Shown: piece by piece, positions 44,001 through 53,100 of the stretch
Position numbering within the stretch: the first letter of the stretch is position 1
Layout of the letters: each line of letters begins with the position of its first letter
Assembly (NCBI RefSeq): GCF_000717175.1
Contig: NZ_JNYD01000029.1
Location: 6,004 to 70,003 of the forward strand
Origin: Pseudonocardia autotrophica
Lineage (GTDB): Bacteria > Actinomycetota > Actinomycetes > Mycobacteriales > Pseudonocardiaceae
Direction: 5' to 3'
DNA: 64,000 nucleotides
The notes under the pieces: model-generated
Seen by the model: only the letters and a program-made list of their open reading frames with translations
Databases searched by the model: none
Told to the model about the DNA's origin: nothing
Translations under genes and position numbers: made by a program

Positions 44001-45397
44001 AGATGCTGGAGACCGAGGCCGCGCGGGGTGTCGACCGCTCCGCCTATCCCGACCACGTCGCCGCCGGCGGGCTCACCCTGCCGCTGTCGTACGCGTTCGA
44101 GCCCGGGCACCACACGGACGGCGTGACCGTCGACGTCCCGGTGGCCGCGCTGCACCAGGTCGACCCGACGCCGTTCACCTGGCAGGTCCCCGGGCTGCGC
44201 GAGGAGCTCGTCACGGCGCTGATCAAGACGCTGCCGAAGACGTTGCGCCGCAACTTCTCCCCGGCCCCCGACCACGCCAGGGCCGTCCTCGCCCGGGTGC
44301 GCGCCGGGGACGAGCCGCTCCTCGACGCGCTGGAGCGCGAGCTCGGCCGGATGCGCAACGTGCGCATCGGGCGGGACGACTGGGAGCTGGACCGGCTGCC
44401 CGAGCACCTCGTCGTCACGTTCCGGGTGGTCGACGAGAAGGGCCGCGAGCTGACCCGGGGCACCGACCTCGAGGCCCTGCGCGAACAGCTCGCCCCGCAG
44501 GTCCGGCAGGAGATCGCCGCCGCGGGCCGGGACGTCGAGCGGAGCGGGCTGACGACGTGGGACCTGGGCGACCTCCCGCACGAGCTCCCGATCCGCCGCG
44601 GCACGCACGTCGTGACCGGCTTCCCTGGGCTGGTCGACCGCGGCAGTTCCGTCGATGTCCGGGTGTTCGCCACCGCCGCCGAGCGTGACGCCGCGCATCG
44701 CCGCGGCGTCCGGCGGCTGCTGCTGCTCGCCACACCCTCGCCGGCCAAGCAGGTGCAGCGCGGGCTGGACAACAAGGCCAAGCTGACGCTGTCGCGCAAC
44801 CCGCACGGCAGCGTCGACGCCCTGCTCGAGGACTGCCTGACCTGCGCGGCCGACCACCTGATCGCCCGCGCCGGCGGCCCGTGCTGGGACACCGCCGGGT
44901 TCGAGCGGCTCCGGGGCGTCTTCGCCCAGCACCTCGGTGGCACCACGATGCAGGTGCTGCAGGCCGTCCGTGCCGTGCTGGACCGCTGGCACCCGGTGCA
45001 GGCGGCGCTCGCCGAGCTGCGCTCGCCCACCACGCGCGAGGGCGTGGCGGACATCCGCGCGCAGCTCGACGGCCTCGTCGGCCCGGGCTTCGCGACCGCG
45101 GCCGGGGCGAACCGGCTCGCCGACGTCGCCCGGTACCTGCAGGCCGTCGGGATCCGGATCGACAAGCTCCGCACCGACCCGGCCCGCGACGCCGAGTGGA
45201 CCGCGCAGGTCCACGTCGTCGCCGACGAGTACGCGGACGAGATCGCCGGCCTGCCCGCGGGCGTCGATCCCCCCGCGGGCCTGGTCGAGGTGCGCTGGAT
45301 GATCGAGGAGCTGCGGGTGAGCCTCTACGCCCACCCCATGAAGACCCGGTACCCCGTCTCGATCAAGCGGATCCAGAAGGCGCTCGACGAGCTCTGA
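41051..45397 (+). CDS. hrpA: ATP-dependent RNA helicase HrpA
   Basis: 1448 residues. A 200-residue low-complexity Arg/Pro/Gly N-terminus (with four DSGR-type repeats) precedes the DEAH helicase core: Walker A GETGSGKTT (about 234-242), DEAH near 334, SAT, and QRAGRCGR. The HA2, OB and long DUF3418 C-terminal regions typical of HrpA follow, ending MKTRYPVSIKRIQKALDEL. HrpA acts in mRNA processing and ribosome rescue. The N-terminal part is longer than in E. coli HrpA. The large opposite-strand frame over this gene is a GC artefact. Confidence 0.93.
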   Translation: MTSIRATGNTAARAGDPSARTGVPLPSGPPPTTATGPAAPQAAAAPQNGSAAAPESGDRTRRRPPRRRGSRGRSAPAERRGNAPGPASASPDGRSDGRPVDERRDGGPDSGRDPGRDSGRDSGNGRRRGPRPERTEAAAPSLPTEVLADVERRIGELGPHDAARLTRRFRGARRSGDGTAQQAVADAVAAAEHRLERRRAAVPRIAYPPALPVSARREDIAAAIRDHQVVIIAGETGSGKTTQLPKICLELGRGVTGTIGHTQPRRLAARTVAARIAEELGTELGDVVGWKVRFTDQVGDRTMVKLMTDGILLAELAGDRDLLQYDTLIIDEAHERSLNIDFILGYLTRLLPRRPDLKVIITSATIDPERFSRHFGAAGNPAPIVEVSGRSYPVEVRYRPVVDPDDPDADPDREEIDAIGDAVTELQREGPGDILVFLPGEREIRDTADALTRRSYRNTEILPLYARLTTAEQQRVFAPHPGNRIVLATNVAETSLTVPGIKYVIDTGTARISRYSRRLKVQRLPIEKVSQASANQRAGRCGRTSDGICIRLYAEDDFDARPEFTDPEILRTNLASVVLQMIALDLGEISEFPFVEPPDKRDVADGLALLHELGAVDHGALTAVGQALARLPVDPRLGRMLVEANRTGCLTEVLVIAAALSVQDPRERPTEQRQAADEQHNRFRVEGSDFLAFVSLWQYLAEQREALSGNRFRRTLREEFLHYLRIREWWDLHGQLRQAARSAGMTANDSPADADRIHQALLSGLLSQVGLLEETDKRKDPKERTRRDRPGARDYLGARNARFAIWPGSALAKKPPRWVMAAELVETSRLWARTVARIKPEWIEPLAGHLVKRTYSEPHWSRKRASAVATERVTLHGIPVIADRTVEFGRIDPEVSRDLFLRHALVEGDWETRHRFFHANRELLDDAEELEHRARRRDLVVDEDTLFDFYDRRVPASVVSGRHFDSWWKKESKRNPDLLDFTVEMLETEAARGVDRSAYPDHVAAGGLTLPLSYAFEPGHHTDGVTVDVPVAALHQVDPTPFTWQVPGLREELVTALIKTLPKTLRRNFSPAPDHARAVLARVRAGDEPLLDALERELGRMRNVRIGRDDWELDRLPEHLVVTFRVVDEKGRELTRGTDLEALREQLAPQVRQEIAAAGRDVERSGLTTWDLGDLPHELPIRRGTHVVTGFPGLVDRGSSVDVRVFATAAERDAAHRRGVRRLLLLATPSPAKQVQRGLDNKAKLTLSRNPHGSVDALLEDCLTCAADHLIARAGGPCWDTAGFERLRGVFAQHLGGTTMQVLQAVRAVLDRWHPVQAALAELRSPTTREGVADIRAQLDGLVGPGFATAAGANRLADVARYLQAVGIRIDKLRTDPARDAEWTAQVHVVADEYADEIAGLPAGVDPPAGLVEVRWMIEELRVSLYAHPMKTRYPVSIKRIQKALDEL
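41375..41422 (+). repeat. 12-bp tandem repeat in hrpA N-terminus
   Basis: Four units of type GACTCCGGTCGC encode Asp-Ser/Pro-Gly-Arg repeats in the disordered tail. Confidence 0.7.
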
Positions 45398-45441
45398 CGG
45401 TTCGAGGTGCCGGGCGGCCGCGGACAGGGCAAGGTGATCGC

Positions 45442-46635
45442 ATGGAGCCGCAGTACGCCCACCTCGGCGAGGCGCTGGGTACGGACTTCTTCTCGGTCCG
45501 CGAGCAGTTCACGGACGAGCAGTGGGAGCGGTTCGCCGCCGTCCGGAAGTTCGTCGACGCCGAGGTGCTGCCGGAGATCGGCGGGTACTGGGAGCGCGGC
45601 GAGCTGCCGTGGCACCTCTTCCGCAGGCTGCCCGAGCTGGGCATCGTCGGCGAGACGATCACCGGCTACGGCGCGGCCGCGATGAGCCCGCTGGCCTGCG
45701 GGCTCGTCCACATGGAGCTGCACCGCGGCGACGGCTCGCTGGGCACCTTCCTCGGCGTGCACGCCGGGCTGGCGATGCAGTCGATCGCGATGTGCGGCAG
45801 CGAGGAGCAGAAGCAGCGCTGGCTGCCGTCGATGTCCACGATGCAGCGGCTGGGCGCGTTCGCGCTCACCGAGCCGGAGCACGGGTCGGACTCGGTCGCC
45901 CTGGAGACCACCGCCCGCCGGGACGGCGACCACTGGGTGCTCGACGGCCGCAAGCGCTGGATCGGCAACGGCACCATCGCCGACCTCGTCGTCGTGTGGG
46001 CCCGGGACGTGGCCGACGGCGAGGTCAAGGGCTTCGTCGTGGAGACCCCGGCCGAGGGCTACGCGGCCACCGTGATCGGCGGCAAGGTGTCGGTGCGCGC
46101 GGTCTGGCAGGCCGACATCACGCTCACCGGTGTCCGGGTGCCCGACGAGAACCGGCTGACCGGGGCCCGCACCTTCGCCGACTGCGCCGCCGTCCTCGCG
46201 TCGACCCGCGGGCTCTGCGCCTGGATGGCCCTCGGCCACGCGACCGCGGGCTACGACGCCGCGCTCCGCTACGCCAAGGAGCGCACCCAGTTCGGCAAAC
46301 CGCTGGCCGCGTTCCAGATCGTGCAGGAGAGGCTGGTGCAGATGCTCGCCGACCTCATCGGCATGCAGCTGTACTGCATGCAGATCGGCCGGCTCGCCGA
46401 GGCCGGGCGACTCTCCCCGACCATCGCCGGCCTGGCCAAGATGAACAACACCCGCACCGCCCGCCGGATCCTCGGCACCGCGCGGGACCTGCTCGGCGGC
46501 AACGGGATCCTGCTCGAGCACCATGTCGCCCGGCACTGGGCGGACATCGAGGCGATCCACACCTTCGAGGGCACCGAGACCATCCAGACCCTGATCGTCG
46601 GCAAGGAGATCACGGGCATCGGCGCGTTCTCCTGA
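45442..46635 (+). CDS. Acyl-CoA dehydrogenase (glutaryl-CoA dehydrogenase-like)
   Basis: 397 residues from the ATG at 45442; the upstream open frame overlaps hrpA and is not coding. It has FALTEPEHGSDSVALET (FAD/substrate loop), RKRWIGNG, RTQFGKPLAAFQIVQ and the C-terminal EAIHTFEGTETIQTLIVG with the catalytic Glu in the position used by glutaryl-CoA dehydrogenases. It oxidises an acyl-CoA with an electron-transfer flavoprotein as acceptor. It probably forms a transcript with the acyl-CoA ligase downstream, although a palindrome separates them. Confidence 0.88.
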   Translation: MEPQYAHLGEALGTDFFSVREQFTDEQWERFAAVRKFVDAEVLPEIGGYWERGELPWHLFRRLPELGIVGETITGYGAAAMSPLACGLVHMELHRGDGSLGTFLGVHAGLAMQSIAMCGSEEQKQRWLPSMSTMQRLGAFALTEPEHGSDSVALETTARRDGDHWVLDGRKRWIGNGTIADLVVVWARDVADGEVKGFVVETPAEGYAATVIGGKVSVRAVWQADITLTGVRVPDENRLTGARTFADCAAVLASTRGLCAWMALGHATAGYDAALRYAKERTQFGKPLAAFQIVQERLVQMLADLIGMQLYCMQIGRLAEAGRLSPTIAGLAKMNNTRTARRILGTARDLLGGNGILLEHHVARHWADIEAIHTFEGTETIQTLIVGKEITGIGAFS

Positions 46636-46640
46636 CCCCC

Positions 46641-46678
46641 TGAGTGGCGATGGTCGCCATAGCAGCGATCGCCACTCA
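46641..46678 (+). terminator. GTGAGTG-type palindrome after the acyl-CoA dehydrogenase
   Basis: An imperfect 17-bp stem (TGAGTGGCGATGG... to CCACTCA). Thirty of its bases match the palindrome at 7965-8004, 38 kb away. Confidence 0.7.
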
Positions 46679-46751
46679 CGAGGGGTGTCGACCCGAGACG
46701 AGCGGGCGGGGTCTACTGATCACCGGACAGCTCGACGAGGAGGCCCCGCGC

Positions 46752-48344
46752 ATGACCGACGACGACAGCGCCGACGACCTCGACCGCTACCTCCCGCCGT
46801 ACACCGCGGAGCTCGCGCGGGCGCGGCGGCAGAGCATCGGCTCGCTGCTGGCCCGCACGGCGAAGAAGTACCCGGACAAGCTCGCGGTGGTCCACCGCGA
46901 CACCCGGCGGACCTTCGCCGAGCTCGACGCCGACGCCAACCGGATGGCGAACGCCCTGGTCGCGCGGGGTGTGCGGCGGAACCGGCGGGTGGCGATCCTG
47001 TCGCACAACTCGTACGCCTTCGTCGTCGCCTACTTCGCGCTGGCCCGGATCGGCGCGATCTCCGTGCCGGTCAACTTCAACTTCACCGCGGGCGAGGTGC
47101 GCTACGCGCTGGAGGACAGCGGGGCCCGCGCGGCGATCGTGTCCGAACGGCTCGCGCCGACGTTCGAGGAGGCCGGTGTCCCGGTCGAGCTGCAGGTCGT
47201 GGTGGGCGCGCGGGACGGCTGGGTGGGCTTCGACGAGCTGCTCGCGCATGCCGACGCCGTCGAGCCCGACGTCGAGATCGGCGACGACGACCCGGTCCAG
47301 CTGCTCTACACCAGCGGCACCACGTCGGCCCCCAAGGGCGCGATCATGACGAGCCGGAACCTGATCGCCCAGTACGTCTCGGACATTGTCGACGGCGAAT
47401 ACCACCGCGACGACGTCGAGCTGCACGCCCTGCCGCTCTACCACTGCGCGGCGCTGCACGACTTCCTCACGCCGGACGTCTACCTCGGCGCAACCAGCGT
47501 GATCGTCGACTCGCCGGACCCGGGGACGATCCTGCGCACGGTCGAGGCCGAGAAGATCACCAAGATGTTCTGCCCGCCGACGGTGTGGATCCGGCTGCTG
47601 CGCTCCCCCGACTTCGACCACTACGACCTGGGCTCGCTGCGCAAGGGCTACTACGGCGCGGCGATCATGCCCGTCGCCGTGCTGAAGGAGCTCGGCGAGC
47701 GGCTGCCCGCGATCCGGCTGTTCAACTACTACGGCCAGACCGAGCTGGCACCCAATGCCACGGTGCTGTTCCCGGAGGAGCAGATCGCCAAGGCGGGCAC
47801 GGCGGGGCGGGCGAGCCTGAACGTCGAGACCCGGCTGCACGACGACGAGGACAACCCGGTGCCCGTCGGCCAGGTCGGCGAGATCGTGCACCGCACCCCG
47901 CACGCCATGCGCGGGTACTGGGGCAAGCCGGAGGCGACCGCCGAGGCCTTCCGGAACGGCTGGTTCCACAGCGGCGACCTCGGGGTGATGGACGCCGACG
48001 GCTACCTCACGATCGTCGACCGCAAGAAGGACATCATCATCACCGGCGGCGAGAACGTCGCGAGCCGCGAGGTCGAGGACGCGATCTACGAACACCCCGC
48101 GGTCAGCGAGGTCGCGGTGTTCGGGGTGAAGCACCCGGAGTGGATCGAGGCCGTCGCCGCCGCCGTCGTGCTCCGGGAGGGCGCCACCGCCGAGCCGGCC
48201 GAGATCGTCGCCCACACCCGGGAACGCCTCGCCGGGTTCAAGGCCCCGAAGTACGTGGTGGTCGTCGACGAGCTGCCCAAGAACCCCAGCGGCAAGATCC
48301 TCAAGCGCGAGCTACGCGACACCTACGCCGGCCTCGCCGACTGA
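46752..48344 (+). CDS. AMP-forming acyl-CoA synthetase (FadD type)
   Basis: 530 residues from the ATG at 46752 with GAGGAGG eight bases upstream. Motifs: LLYTSGTTSAPKG (P-loop), YYGQTELAPNATV, GWFHSGDLGVMDADG, KKDIIITGGENVASREVED and the catalytic Lys in PKNPSGKILKRELR. It activates a fatty or aromatic acid. It follows the acyl-CoA dehydrogenase and may supply its substrate. Its stop lies three bases from the stop of the opposing doc gene. Confidence 0.9.
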   Translation: MTDDDSADDLDRYLPPYTAELARARRQSIGSLLARTAKKYPDKLAVVHRDTRRTFAELDADANRMANALVARGVRRNRRVAILSHNSYAFVVAYFALARIGAISVPVNFNFTAGEVRYALEDSGARAAIVSERLAPTFEEAGVPVELQVVVGARDGWVGFDELLAHADAVEPDVEIGDDDPVQLLYTSGTTSAPKGAIMTSRNLIAQYVSDIVDGEYHRDDVELHALPLYHCAALHDFLTPDVYLGATSVIVDSPDPGTILRTVEAEKITKMFCPPTVWIRLLRSPDFDHYDLGSLRKGYYGAAIMPVAVLKELGERLPAIRLFNYYGQTELAPNATVLFPEEQIAKAGTAGRASLNVETRLHDDEDNPVPVGQVGEIVHRTPHAMRGYWGKPEATAEAFRNGWFHSGDLGVMDADGYLTIVDRKKDIIITGGENVASREVEDAIYEHPAVSEVAVFGVKHPEWIEAVAAAVVLREGATAEPAEIVAHTRERLAGFKAPKYVVVVDELPKNPSGKILKRELRDTYAGLAD

Positions 48345-48347
48345 AGG

Positions 48348-48728
48348 TCAGACCTCTCGGAACCCGGCCGCGATCCGTTCGGCGATCTTCTCGACGTCCC
48401 GCATGGTCCCGTCGGCAACGCCGATGACGAGATCGAACATCTCGTCCTCGGAGAGCGTCAGGTCGCGCCCGTTGATCCGGAGGAATACCGCGGACGCGAG
48501 GAAGGCCAGCCGCTTGTTCCCGTCGACGAGCGCATGGTTCGTCGCCAGTGAATGCAGCAGAGCGGCAGCCTTCGTCGGGAGATCCGGGTACGCCTCGCGG
48601 CCCATGAAGTTCGCCCGGGGCCGGGCCAGCGCCGACTCGAGCAACCCGATGTCCCGGACCAGGACCTCGCCCTCGACGGCGTACTCGGCGATGACGAGAA
48701 GGTCGTCGAGGGTCAGGTAGGAGATCAC
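48348..48728 (-). CDS. Doc-like Fic-fold toxin
   Basis: 126 residues from a GTG at 48728 that overlaps the antitoxin stop (GTGA). The Fic/Doc motif reads HALVDGNKR, matching HxFx(D/N)(G/A)NKR with Leu for Phe. Doc toxins phosphorylate elongation factor Tu and stop translation. The C-terminal ALLHSLATNHALVDGNKRLA and SEDEMFDLVIGVADG agree with Doc. The antitoxin gene lies directly upstream, as usual. The long frame extending upstream is not coding. Confidence 0.9.
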   Translation of the reverse strand: MISYLTLDDLLVIAEYAVEGEVLVRDIGLLESALARPRANFMGREAYPDLPTKAAALLHSLATNHALVDGNKRLAFLASAVFLRINGRDLTLSEDEMFDLVIGVADGTMRDVEKIAERIAAGFREV

Positions 48729-48931
48729 GCCTCGCCGAGACGCTTGAGCAGATTCCGGTAGCGAGGTGTCAGCTCGTCGAGCGCGCTCGACACCAGCTTC
48801 GTGTGGTCGCGACGGGCGATGTACTCCCGCACAGCAGCCCGCGCAACGTCCTGCATCGAGCGGTCCTCCGCCTCGGCTTGCGCCCGCAGGGCCCGGGCCT
48901 CCTCGTCGGTCAGCCGTAGGTTCATGGCCAT
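48725..48931 (-). CDS. Antitoxin of the Doc pair (ribbon-helix-helix type)
   Basis: 68 residues from the ATG at 48931 (MAMNLRLTDEE); the ATG at 48925 is equally possible. LRLTDEEARALRAQAEAED then RSMQDVARAAVREYIARR is a ribbon-helix-helix DNA-binding domain; the C-terminal part (LVSSALDELTPRYRNLLKRL) should wrap the toxin. No ribosome site is visible, so the mRNA may be leaderless. It differs from the classical Phd antitoxin, which has a YefM fold. Two GGTACC boxes lie just upstream. Confidence 0.85.
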   Translation of the reverse strand: MAMNLRLTDEEARALRAQAEAEDRSMQDVARAAVREYIARRDHTKLVSSALDELTPRYRNLLKRLGEA

Positions 48932-48939
48932 TCGCATAC

Positions 48940-48956
48940 GGTACCACTTCGGTACC
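48940..48956. promoter_or_regulatory. Two GGTACC boxes before the antitoxin
   Basis: GGTACC at 48940-48945 and 48951-48956, 11 bases apart (one helical turn), each palindromic. Position and spacing fit an operator for the ribbon-helix-helix antitoxin. Confidence 0.5.
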
Positions 48957-48988
48957 ATTCGAGCGCCCACGACGCACGCCTACGGAAT

Positions 48989-49366
48989 TCAGCGGGTGGG
49001 GAGGCCGGCCGCCTTCCAGGCCCGGAAGCCGCCGTCGAGGTCGGTGGCGTTGTGCAGGCCCAGGTCCTGCAGGGAGGCGGCGGCGAGGCTGGAGCTGTAG
49101 CCCTCGGAGCAGGCCACGATCCAGGTGACGTCGTGGTCGACGGCCTCGGGGATGCGGGCGTCGGAGGCCGGGTCGAGCCGCCACTCCAGGTGGTTGCGCT
49201 CGATGACCAGCGCGGCGGCGAAGGAGCCCTCCTCGTCGCGCTGCCACTGCGGGCGGGTGTCGACCAGGCGCGCGCCCTCGCGCAGCAGCGCGGCGGCCTC
49301 CTGCGGGCCCACGCGGTCCAGCCGGGCCCGCGCCTCGGCCAGCACGTCGGCGATCGAGCGGGTCAT
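48989..49366 (-). CDS. Rhodanese-domain sulfurtransferase
   Basis: 125 residues, one rhodanese domain. The active-site loop has Cys86 (VACSEGYSSSLAA); DTRPQWQRDEEGS and DLDGGFRAWKAAGLP are typical flanking motifs. It moves sulfur from thiosulfate or persulfide donors. The ATG overlaps the stop of the cysteine dioxygenase gene (ATGA), so the two form an operon for cysteine-sulfur handling. Confidence 0.9.
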   Translation of the reverse strand: MTRSIADVLAEARARLDRVGPQEAAALLREGARLVDTRPQWQRDEEGSFAAALVIERNHLEWRLDPASDARIPEAVDHDVTWIVACSEGYSSSLAAASLQDLGLHNATDLDGGFRAWKAAGLPTR

Positions 49367-49896
49367 GCCCCCACCTTCTCCGGTTCGTCAGTCAGCTCCG
49401 TGCGGGTGCGGCGCAGGAACTCCCCGCCCGGGCCGGACGCCACCTCGTAGTAGCTCATCGCGGTCAGCGGCGGCGAGTACGCGTGCACGCTGACCGCGGG
49501 CGACTCGAGGTGGTTGGCGACGTCGTGCACGTGGCCGAGCGGGAAGGCGGCGCCGCGCCCCGCCCGCAGCGTACGGGCCCGCAGCCCCTCGCCGGCGACC
49601 CAGCGCTGTTCGACGAGGTCACCGGAGACCACGGTGAGCGCGCCGAGCGAGCCGGCGTGGTCGTGCAGCTCAGCGATCTGCTCCTGGGCCCAGCTGATCA
49701 GCCAGACGTCCACGACGTCGTCGCTGTGCAGGCGGCGGGACCAGCGGTGCACTGGATCGACGTGCACCGCATGCCGGCCGAGCCGGACCTCTTCGGCGTA
49801 CCGGCGGGTCAGCGCGGTGAGGTCGGAGAGGTCGAGCGGGGTGGGAGCGGCGGTGCGGACCGCCGCACGGGACACGGTGCGGGCGTGCGCGAGCAC
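49363..49896 (-). CDS. Cysteine dioxygenase family protein
   Basis: 177 residues from a GTG at 49896. The cupin iron ligands are His78 and His80 (ELHDHAGSLGAL) and probably His124 (GHVHDVAN). Bacterial cysteine dioxygenases oxidise cysteine to cysteine sulfinate. The conserved YSPPL segment follows. It is co-translated with a rhodanese gene, and a 26-codon leader peptide with two Cys codons ends 40 bases before its start. Confidence 0.88.
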   Translation of the reverse strand: MLAHARTVSRAAVRTAAPTPLDLSDLTALTRRYAEEVRLGRHAVHVDPVHRWSRRLHSDDVVDVWLISWAQEQIAELHDHAGSLGALTVVSGDLVEQRWVAGEGLRARTLRAGRGAAFPLGHVHDVANHLESPAVSVHAYSPPLTAMSYYEVASGPGGEFLRRTRTELTDEPEKVGA

Positions 49897-49936
49897 GAGG
49901 TACTCCAGTAGGGGACGACGCGAGCGGGGGACTGGG

Positions 49937-50017
49937 TCAGCTCGAGCGTCGACAGCACTCGTCGAACACGTGCCCGCGGCGGCTCTCCCAGATGGGGCCG
50001 AGGTTCCACGCGGGCAT
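49937..50017 (-). CDS. Putative leader peptide with adjacent Cys codons
   Basis: A 26-codon frame (starts MPAWNLGPIWESRRGHVF, then DECCRRSS) ends 40 bases before the cysteine dioxygenase start. Two consecutive Cys codons (TGC TGT) lie five codons from its end. The SRR-H motif followed by Cys recalls the small leader peptides placed before sulfur genes in actinobacteria. Ribosome stalling on Cys codons could report cysteine supply. No good ribosome site is seen. The identification rests on position and composition. Confidence 0.5.
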   Translation of the reverse strand: MPAWNLGPIWESRRGHVFDECCRRSS

Positions 50018-50118
50018 CACGTCGGTGATTCCAGCACACCCGGCGCCCCGGACGGAAATCCGCTCCCAGCGCCCGGGACCCGGACCCGAATGTCCGGTCA
50101 GCGCCCCGTTCCGCCCGC

Positions 50119-53100
50119 TCAGGGGTCCGGGACCGCGCCGATCAGGGTGTCCAGCCCCGCGAGGACCAGGATCCGGCGCGCCGGACTGTCCGAGGGTGTG
50201 ACCACGCTCAACTCCGTGCCGCCGGACCGCGCGCGCTGCGCCAGCTCGGACAGCAGTGCGATCCCCGAGCTGGAGACGTACGAGTCTGCGGCCAGGGTGA
50301 GGGTGAGCGGCCCGCCGCGGTCCAGCTCGGCGAGCAGGTCCGTCCGCACCGCGGCGACGCCCGCGAGATCGAGGTCCCCCTCCACGTGCACGCGCACCGT
50401 GTGCTGGTCCGCCCAGCGCCGCAGCCGGGTGACGGCCGGGCCGCCGTCGGTCCGCGCGGGCTCGGCGGGCCGGTCGGCCGCCCCGCCGGGCAGCCGCGGG
50501 ACCACCTCCACGGGCAGCGCCGGCAGCCGGAACCAGACCTCGGTGCCGTCGTCCGCCGGCAGGACCTCGACGTCCTCGGCCAGCTCCCGGATCAGCGCGA
50601 GGCCGCGCCCCCGGTAGCCGGGGTCGGCGGGCGGCGGCCGCCAGAGCCCGTGGTCGACGACCCGCACCGCGACCGAGCCCTCCGGCTGCAGCTCCAGGGA
50701 GAGCTCGACCGCGTCGGCAGGCGGCCGGTCGCCGTTGGTGTAGGCGTGCTCGACGGCGTTGGTCACCGCCTCCCCCACGGCGAGCTGCAGGTCGGTGGTG
50801 CCGTCCTCGCCCAGCCCGCAGCGGGCCGCCCACTCCGCGATCGCCCGGCGCATCGGGGCCAGGCACTCGGCGTCGGCCGGCATCGACCGGGTCAGGGGCT
50901 CGGGCACCCGCCGGGCCAGCACCACGACGGTGTCGTCCGGGGCGCCCTCCGCGTCGAGCATCCGCTCCAGCAGCACGTCGACCATGTCCGACGGCCGGTG
51001 CCCGGCCAGCGCGCCGAAGGTCGTGGCCAGCCGGTCCATGCCGTCGTCGATCACCTCGGTGCGGCGCTCGAACAGCCCGTCCGAGCAGAGCAGGATCGTC
51101 TCCCCCGGCTCGATCCGGCCGTCGGCCTCCGCGAACGGCGGGCGGCCCGCGACGCCGAGCGGGGTGCCCCGGCCGCCGTCGAGCAGCCGGACCCCGTCCG
51201 GGCCGGCGACCAGCGGCGCGGGATGGCCGGCGCACGCGTAGCGCAGCTCCCCCGACGCCGTGTCGACGACAGCGCAGGCGACCGTGCTGGCCCGGGCGCC
51301 GGTGACCCGGCGGGCGAACAGGTCGAGCTGCTCGAGGGCGGTGGCCGGCGGCTGGCCGTTGACCAGGTTCGCGGCGAGCGCGCTGCGCAGCTGCCCCATG
51401 ACGGCGGCGGCCGACGGCCCGCGCCCGACCACGTCCCCGACCACCAGCGCCACCCGGCCGTCGGCGAGGTCGAGCACGTCGAACCAGTCCCCGCCCGCCT
51501 CGGTGCCCTCGGTCCCCGGGTTGTACCGGGTCGCCACGGCGAGCCGCTCGAGCTGCGGCAGCTCCTGCGGCAGCAGGCTGCGCTGCAGGGTCACGGCGAC
51601 CTCGTGCTCGGCCTGGTGCAGCCGCGCCCGCTGGACCGCCTGCGCGCACTGGCTGGCCAGGGTGAGCACCAGTCCGCGCTCGTCCGGCCCGAAGGCCGGG
51701 TCGCGGCCGAAGCCGAGCCCGATCACGCCGATCGCGCGGCCCGCGACCAGCAGCGGGACGGCCGTGCGCACCGGGTACGGCGTCGGCTGCCCGTCCGCGG
51801 CCCAGATCGGCTCGGCCGAGCGCACCACCTGGCCCAGCGGATGGTCGGAGGTCACCCGCAGACCGTGCTCGACGATCCGGCCGGTGTCCTGGTCCGCCCA
51901 GCCGTCGGCGGCCAGGGTGTGCAGGAGGCCCTCGTCGTCCACCAGCAGCACGACGACGGCCTCGGCGCCGATCGCCGACCGCGCGTGGGCGAGGATCACG
52001 TCGGCCACCGACTCCAGGTCGGTGGCGCGGGAGAGCGCGGTGGCCACGGCGCCGAGCCGCTCGGCGAGCCGGCGGCCCTCGGTCTCGGCGACCAGCAGCA
52101 GCGAGCGGTCCAACGCCTGGGCCGCCAGCTCCGCCACGGCCAGCGTCGCCTCGCGGTCGCTGTCGGTGAGAGCCCGCGGCCCGGCGAATCCGACGGCGAT
52201 CATGCCGAGGTCCCGGTCCCCCGCCACGAGCGGCACCCAGAACGCGGCCTCGATCCCGAAGGTGCTCAGCCACTGCGCGGCCGGGGGATGCTCGCTGCGC
52301 AGGCCCTCGGCGTCCTCGAACCAGAGCGCCTGCCGGGTGCGCAGCGCGGTGCGCGCCGGGTGGTCGCCGTCGAGGGAGACGGTGCTGAGCTCCGCGGGCG
52401 GCTCCCCCTGCCAGCCCTGCAACGCCAGGAGCTGCAGGTCCTGGCCGCGGGTCTGCCACACCCCGGCCACCGCGGACCCGAGCAGCGCCACGAGGTGGCT
52501 GGTCGCGGTCCGGGCGACCTCGGCGGGGGTCGCGGCCGCGGACATCTCGGCGGTCGCGCGGTGCAGCAGGCCCAGCTGCGTGCTGCTGGCGCGTTCCTGC
52601 TCCAGCAGCCGCGCGTTGTCCACCGCGACCGCCGCGCGCCGCGCGATCTCGGTGAACAGCACGGCGTCGGACTCGTCGAGCACCGGGGAGGCGCCCGTGC
52701 GCGCGACGGCGAACATGCCGAGCATCCCGCCGCGGGCCCGGAGCGGGACGAACAACGCGGAGTGCGCCCGGGACCGGCGCCACACGTCCTGGTCCTCGGG
52801 CGGGGTCTCGCCGAAGGCGGCCGCGAGCTCCTCGGGCGGCAGCAGCACCGGGTCGTCGACATCGGCGAGCTGGTGCAGCACCGGCAGGCCGGGCAGGGTC
52901 CGCAGCTCCCGCTCGACGTCCGGGTCGGTGGCGGCGACGATCCGCAGGGCCGGGCCGGCGCCGTCGTCCGTGAACACGCGCACGATGTCGCCCAGGCCCT
53001 GGTCGACGACGGTCCGGGCGAACGCCTCCAGCCGCGCGGACTGGCTGATCTCCCGGTCCAGGGCGTCGCCGACGACGGCGTAGAGCTGGTGGCGGCGCTG

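Noticed and set aside
40859..45334. A 1491-codon open frame opposite hrpA
   Set aside because: High third-position GC keeps the opposite frame open; it has no recognisable domain, while hrpA has every expected motif.
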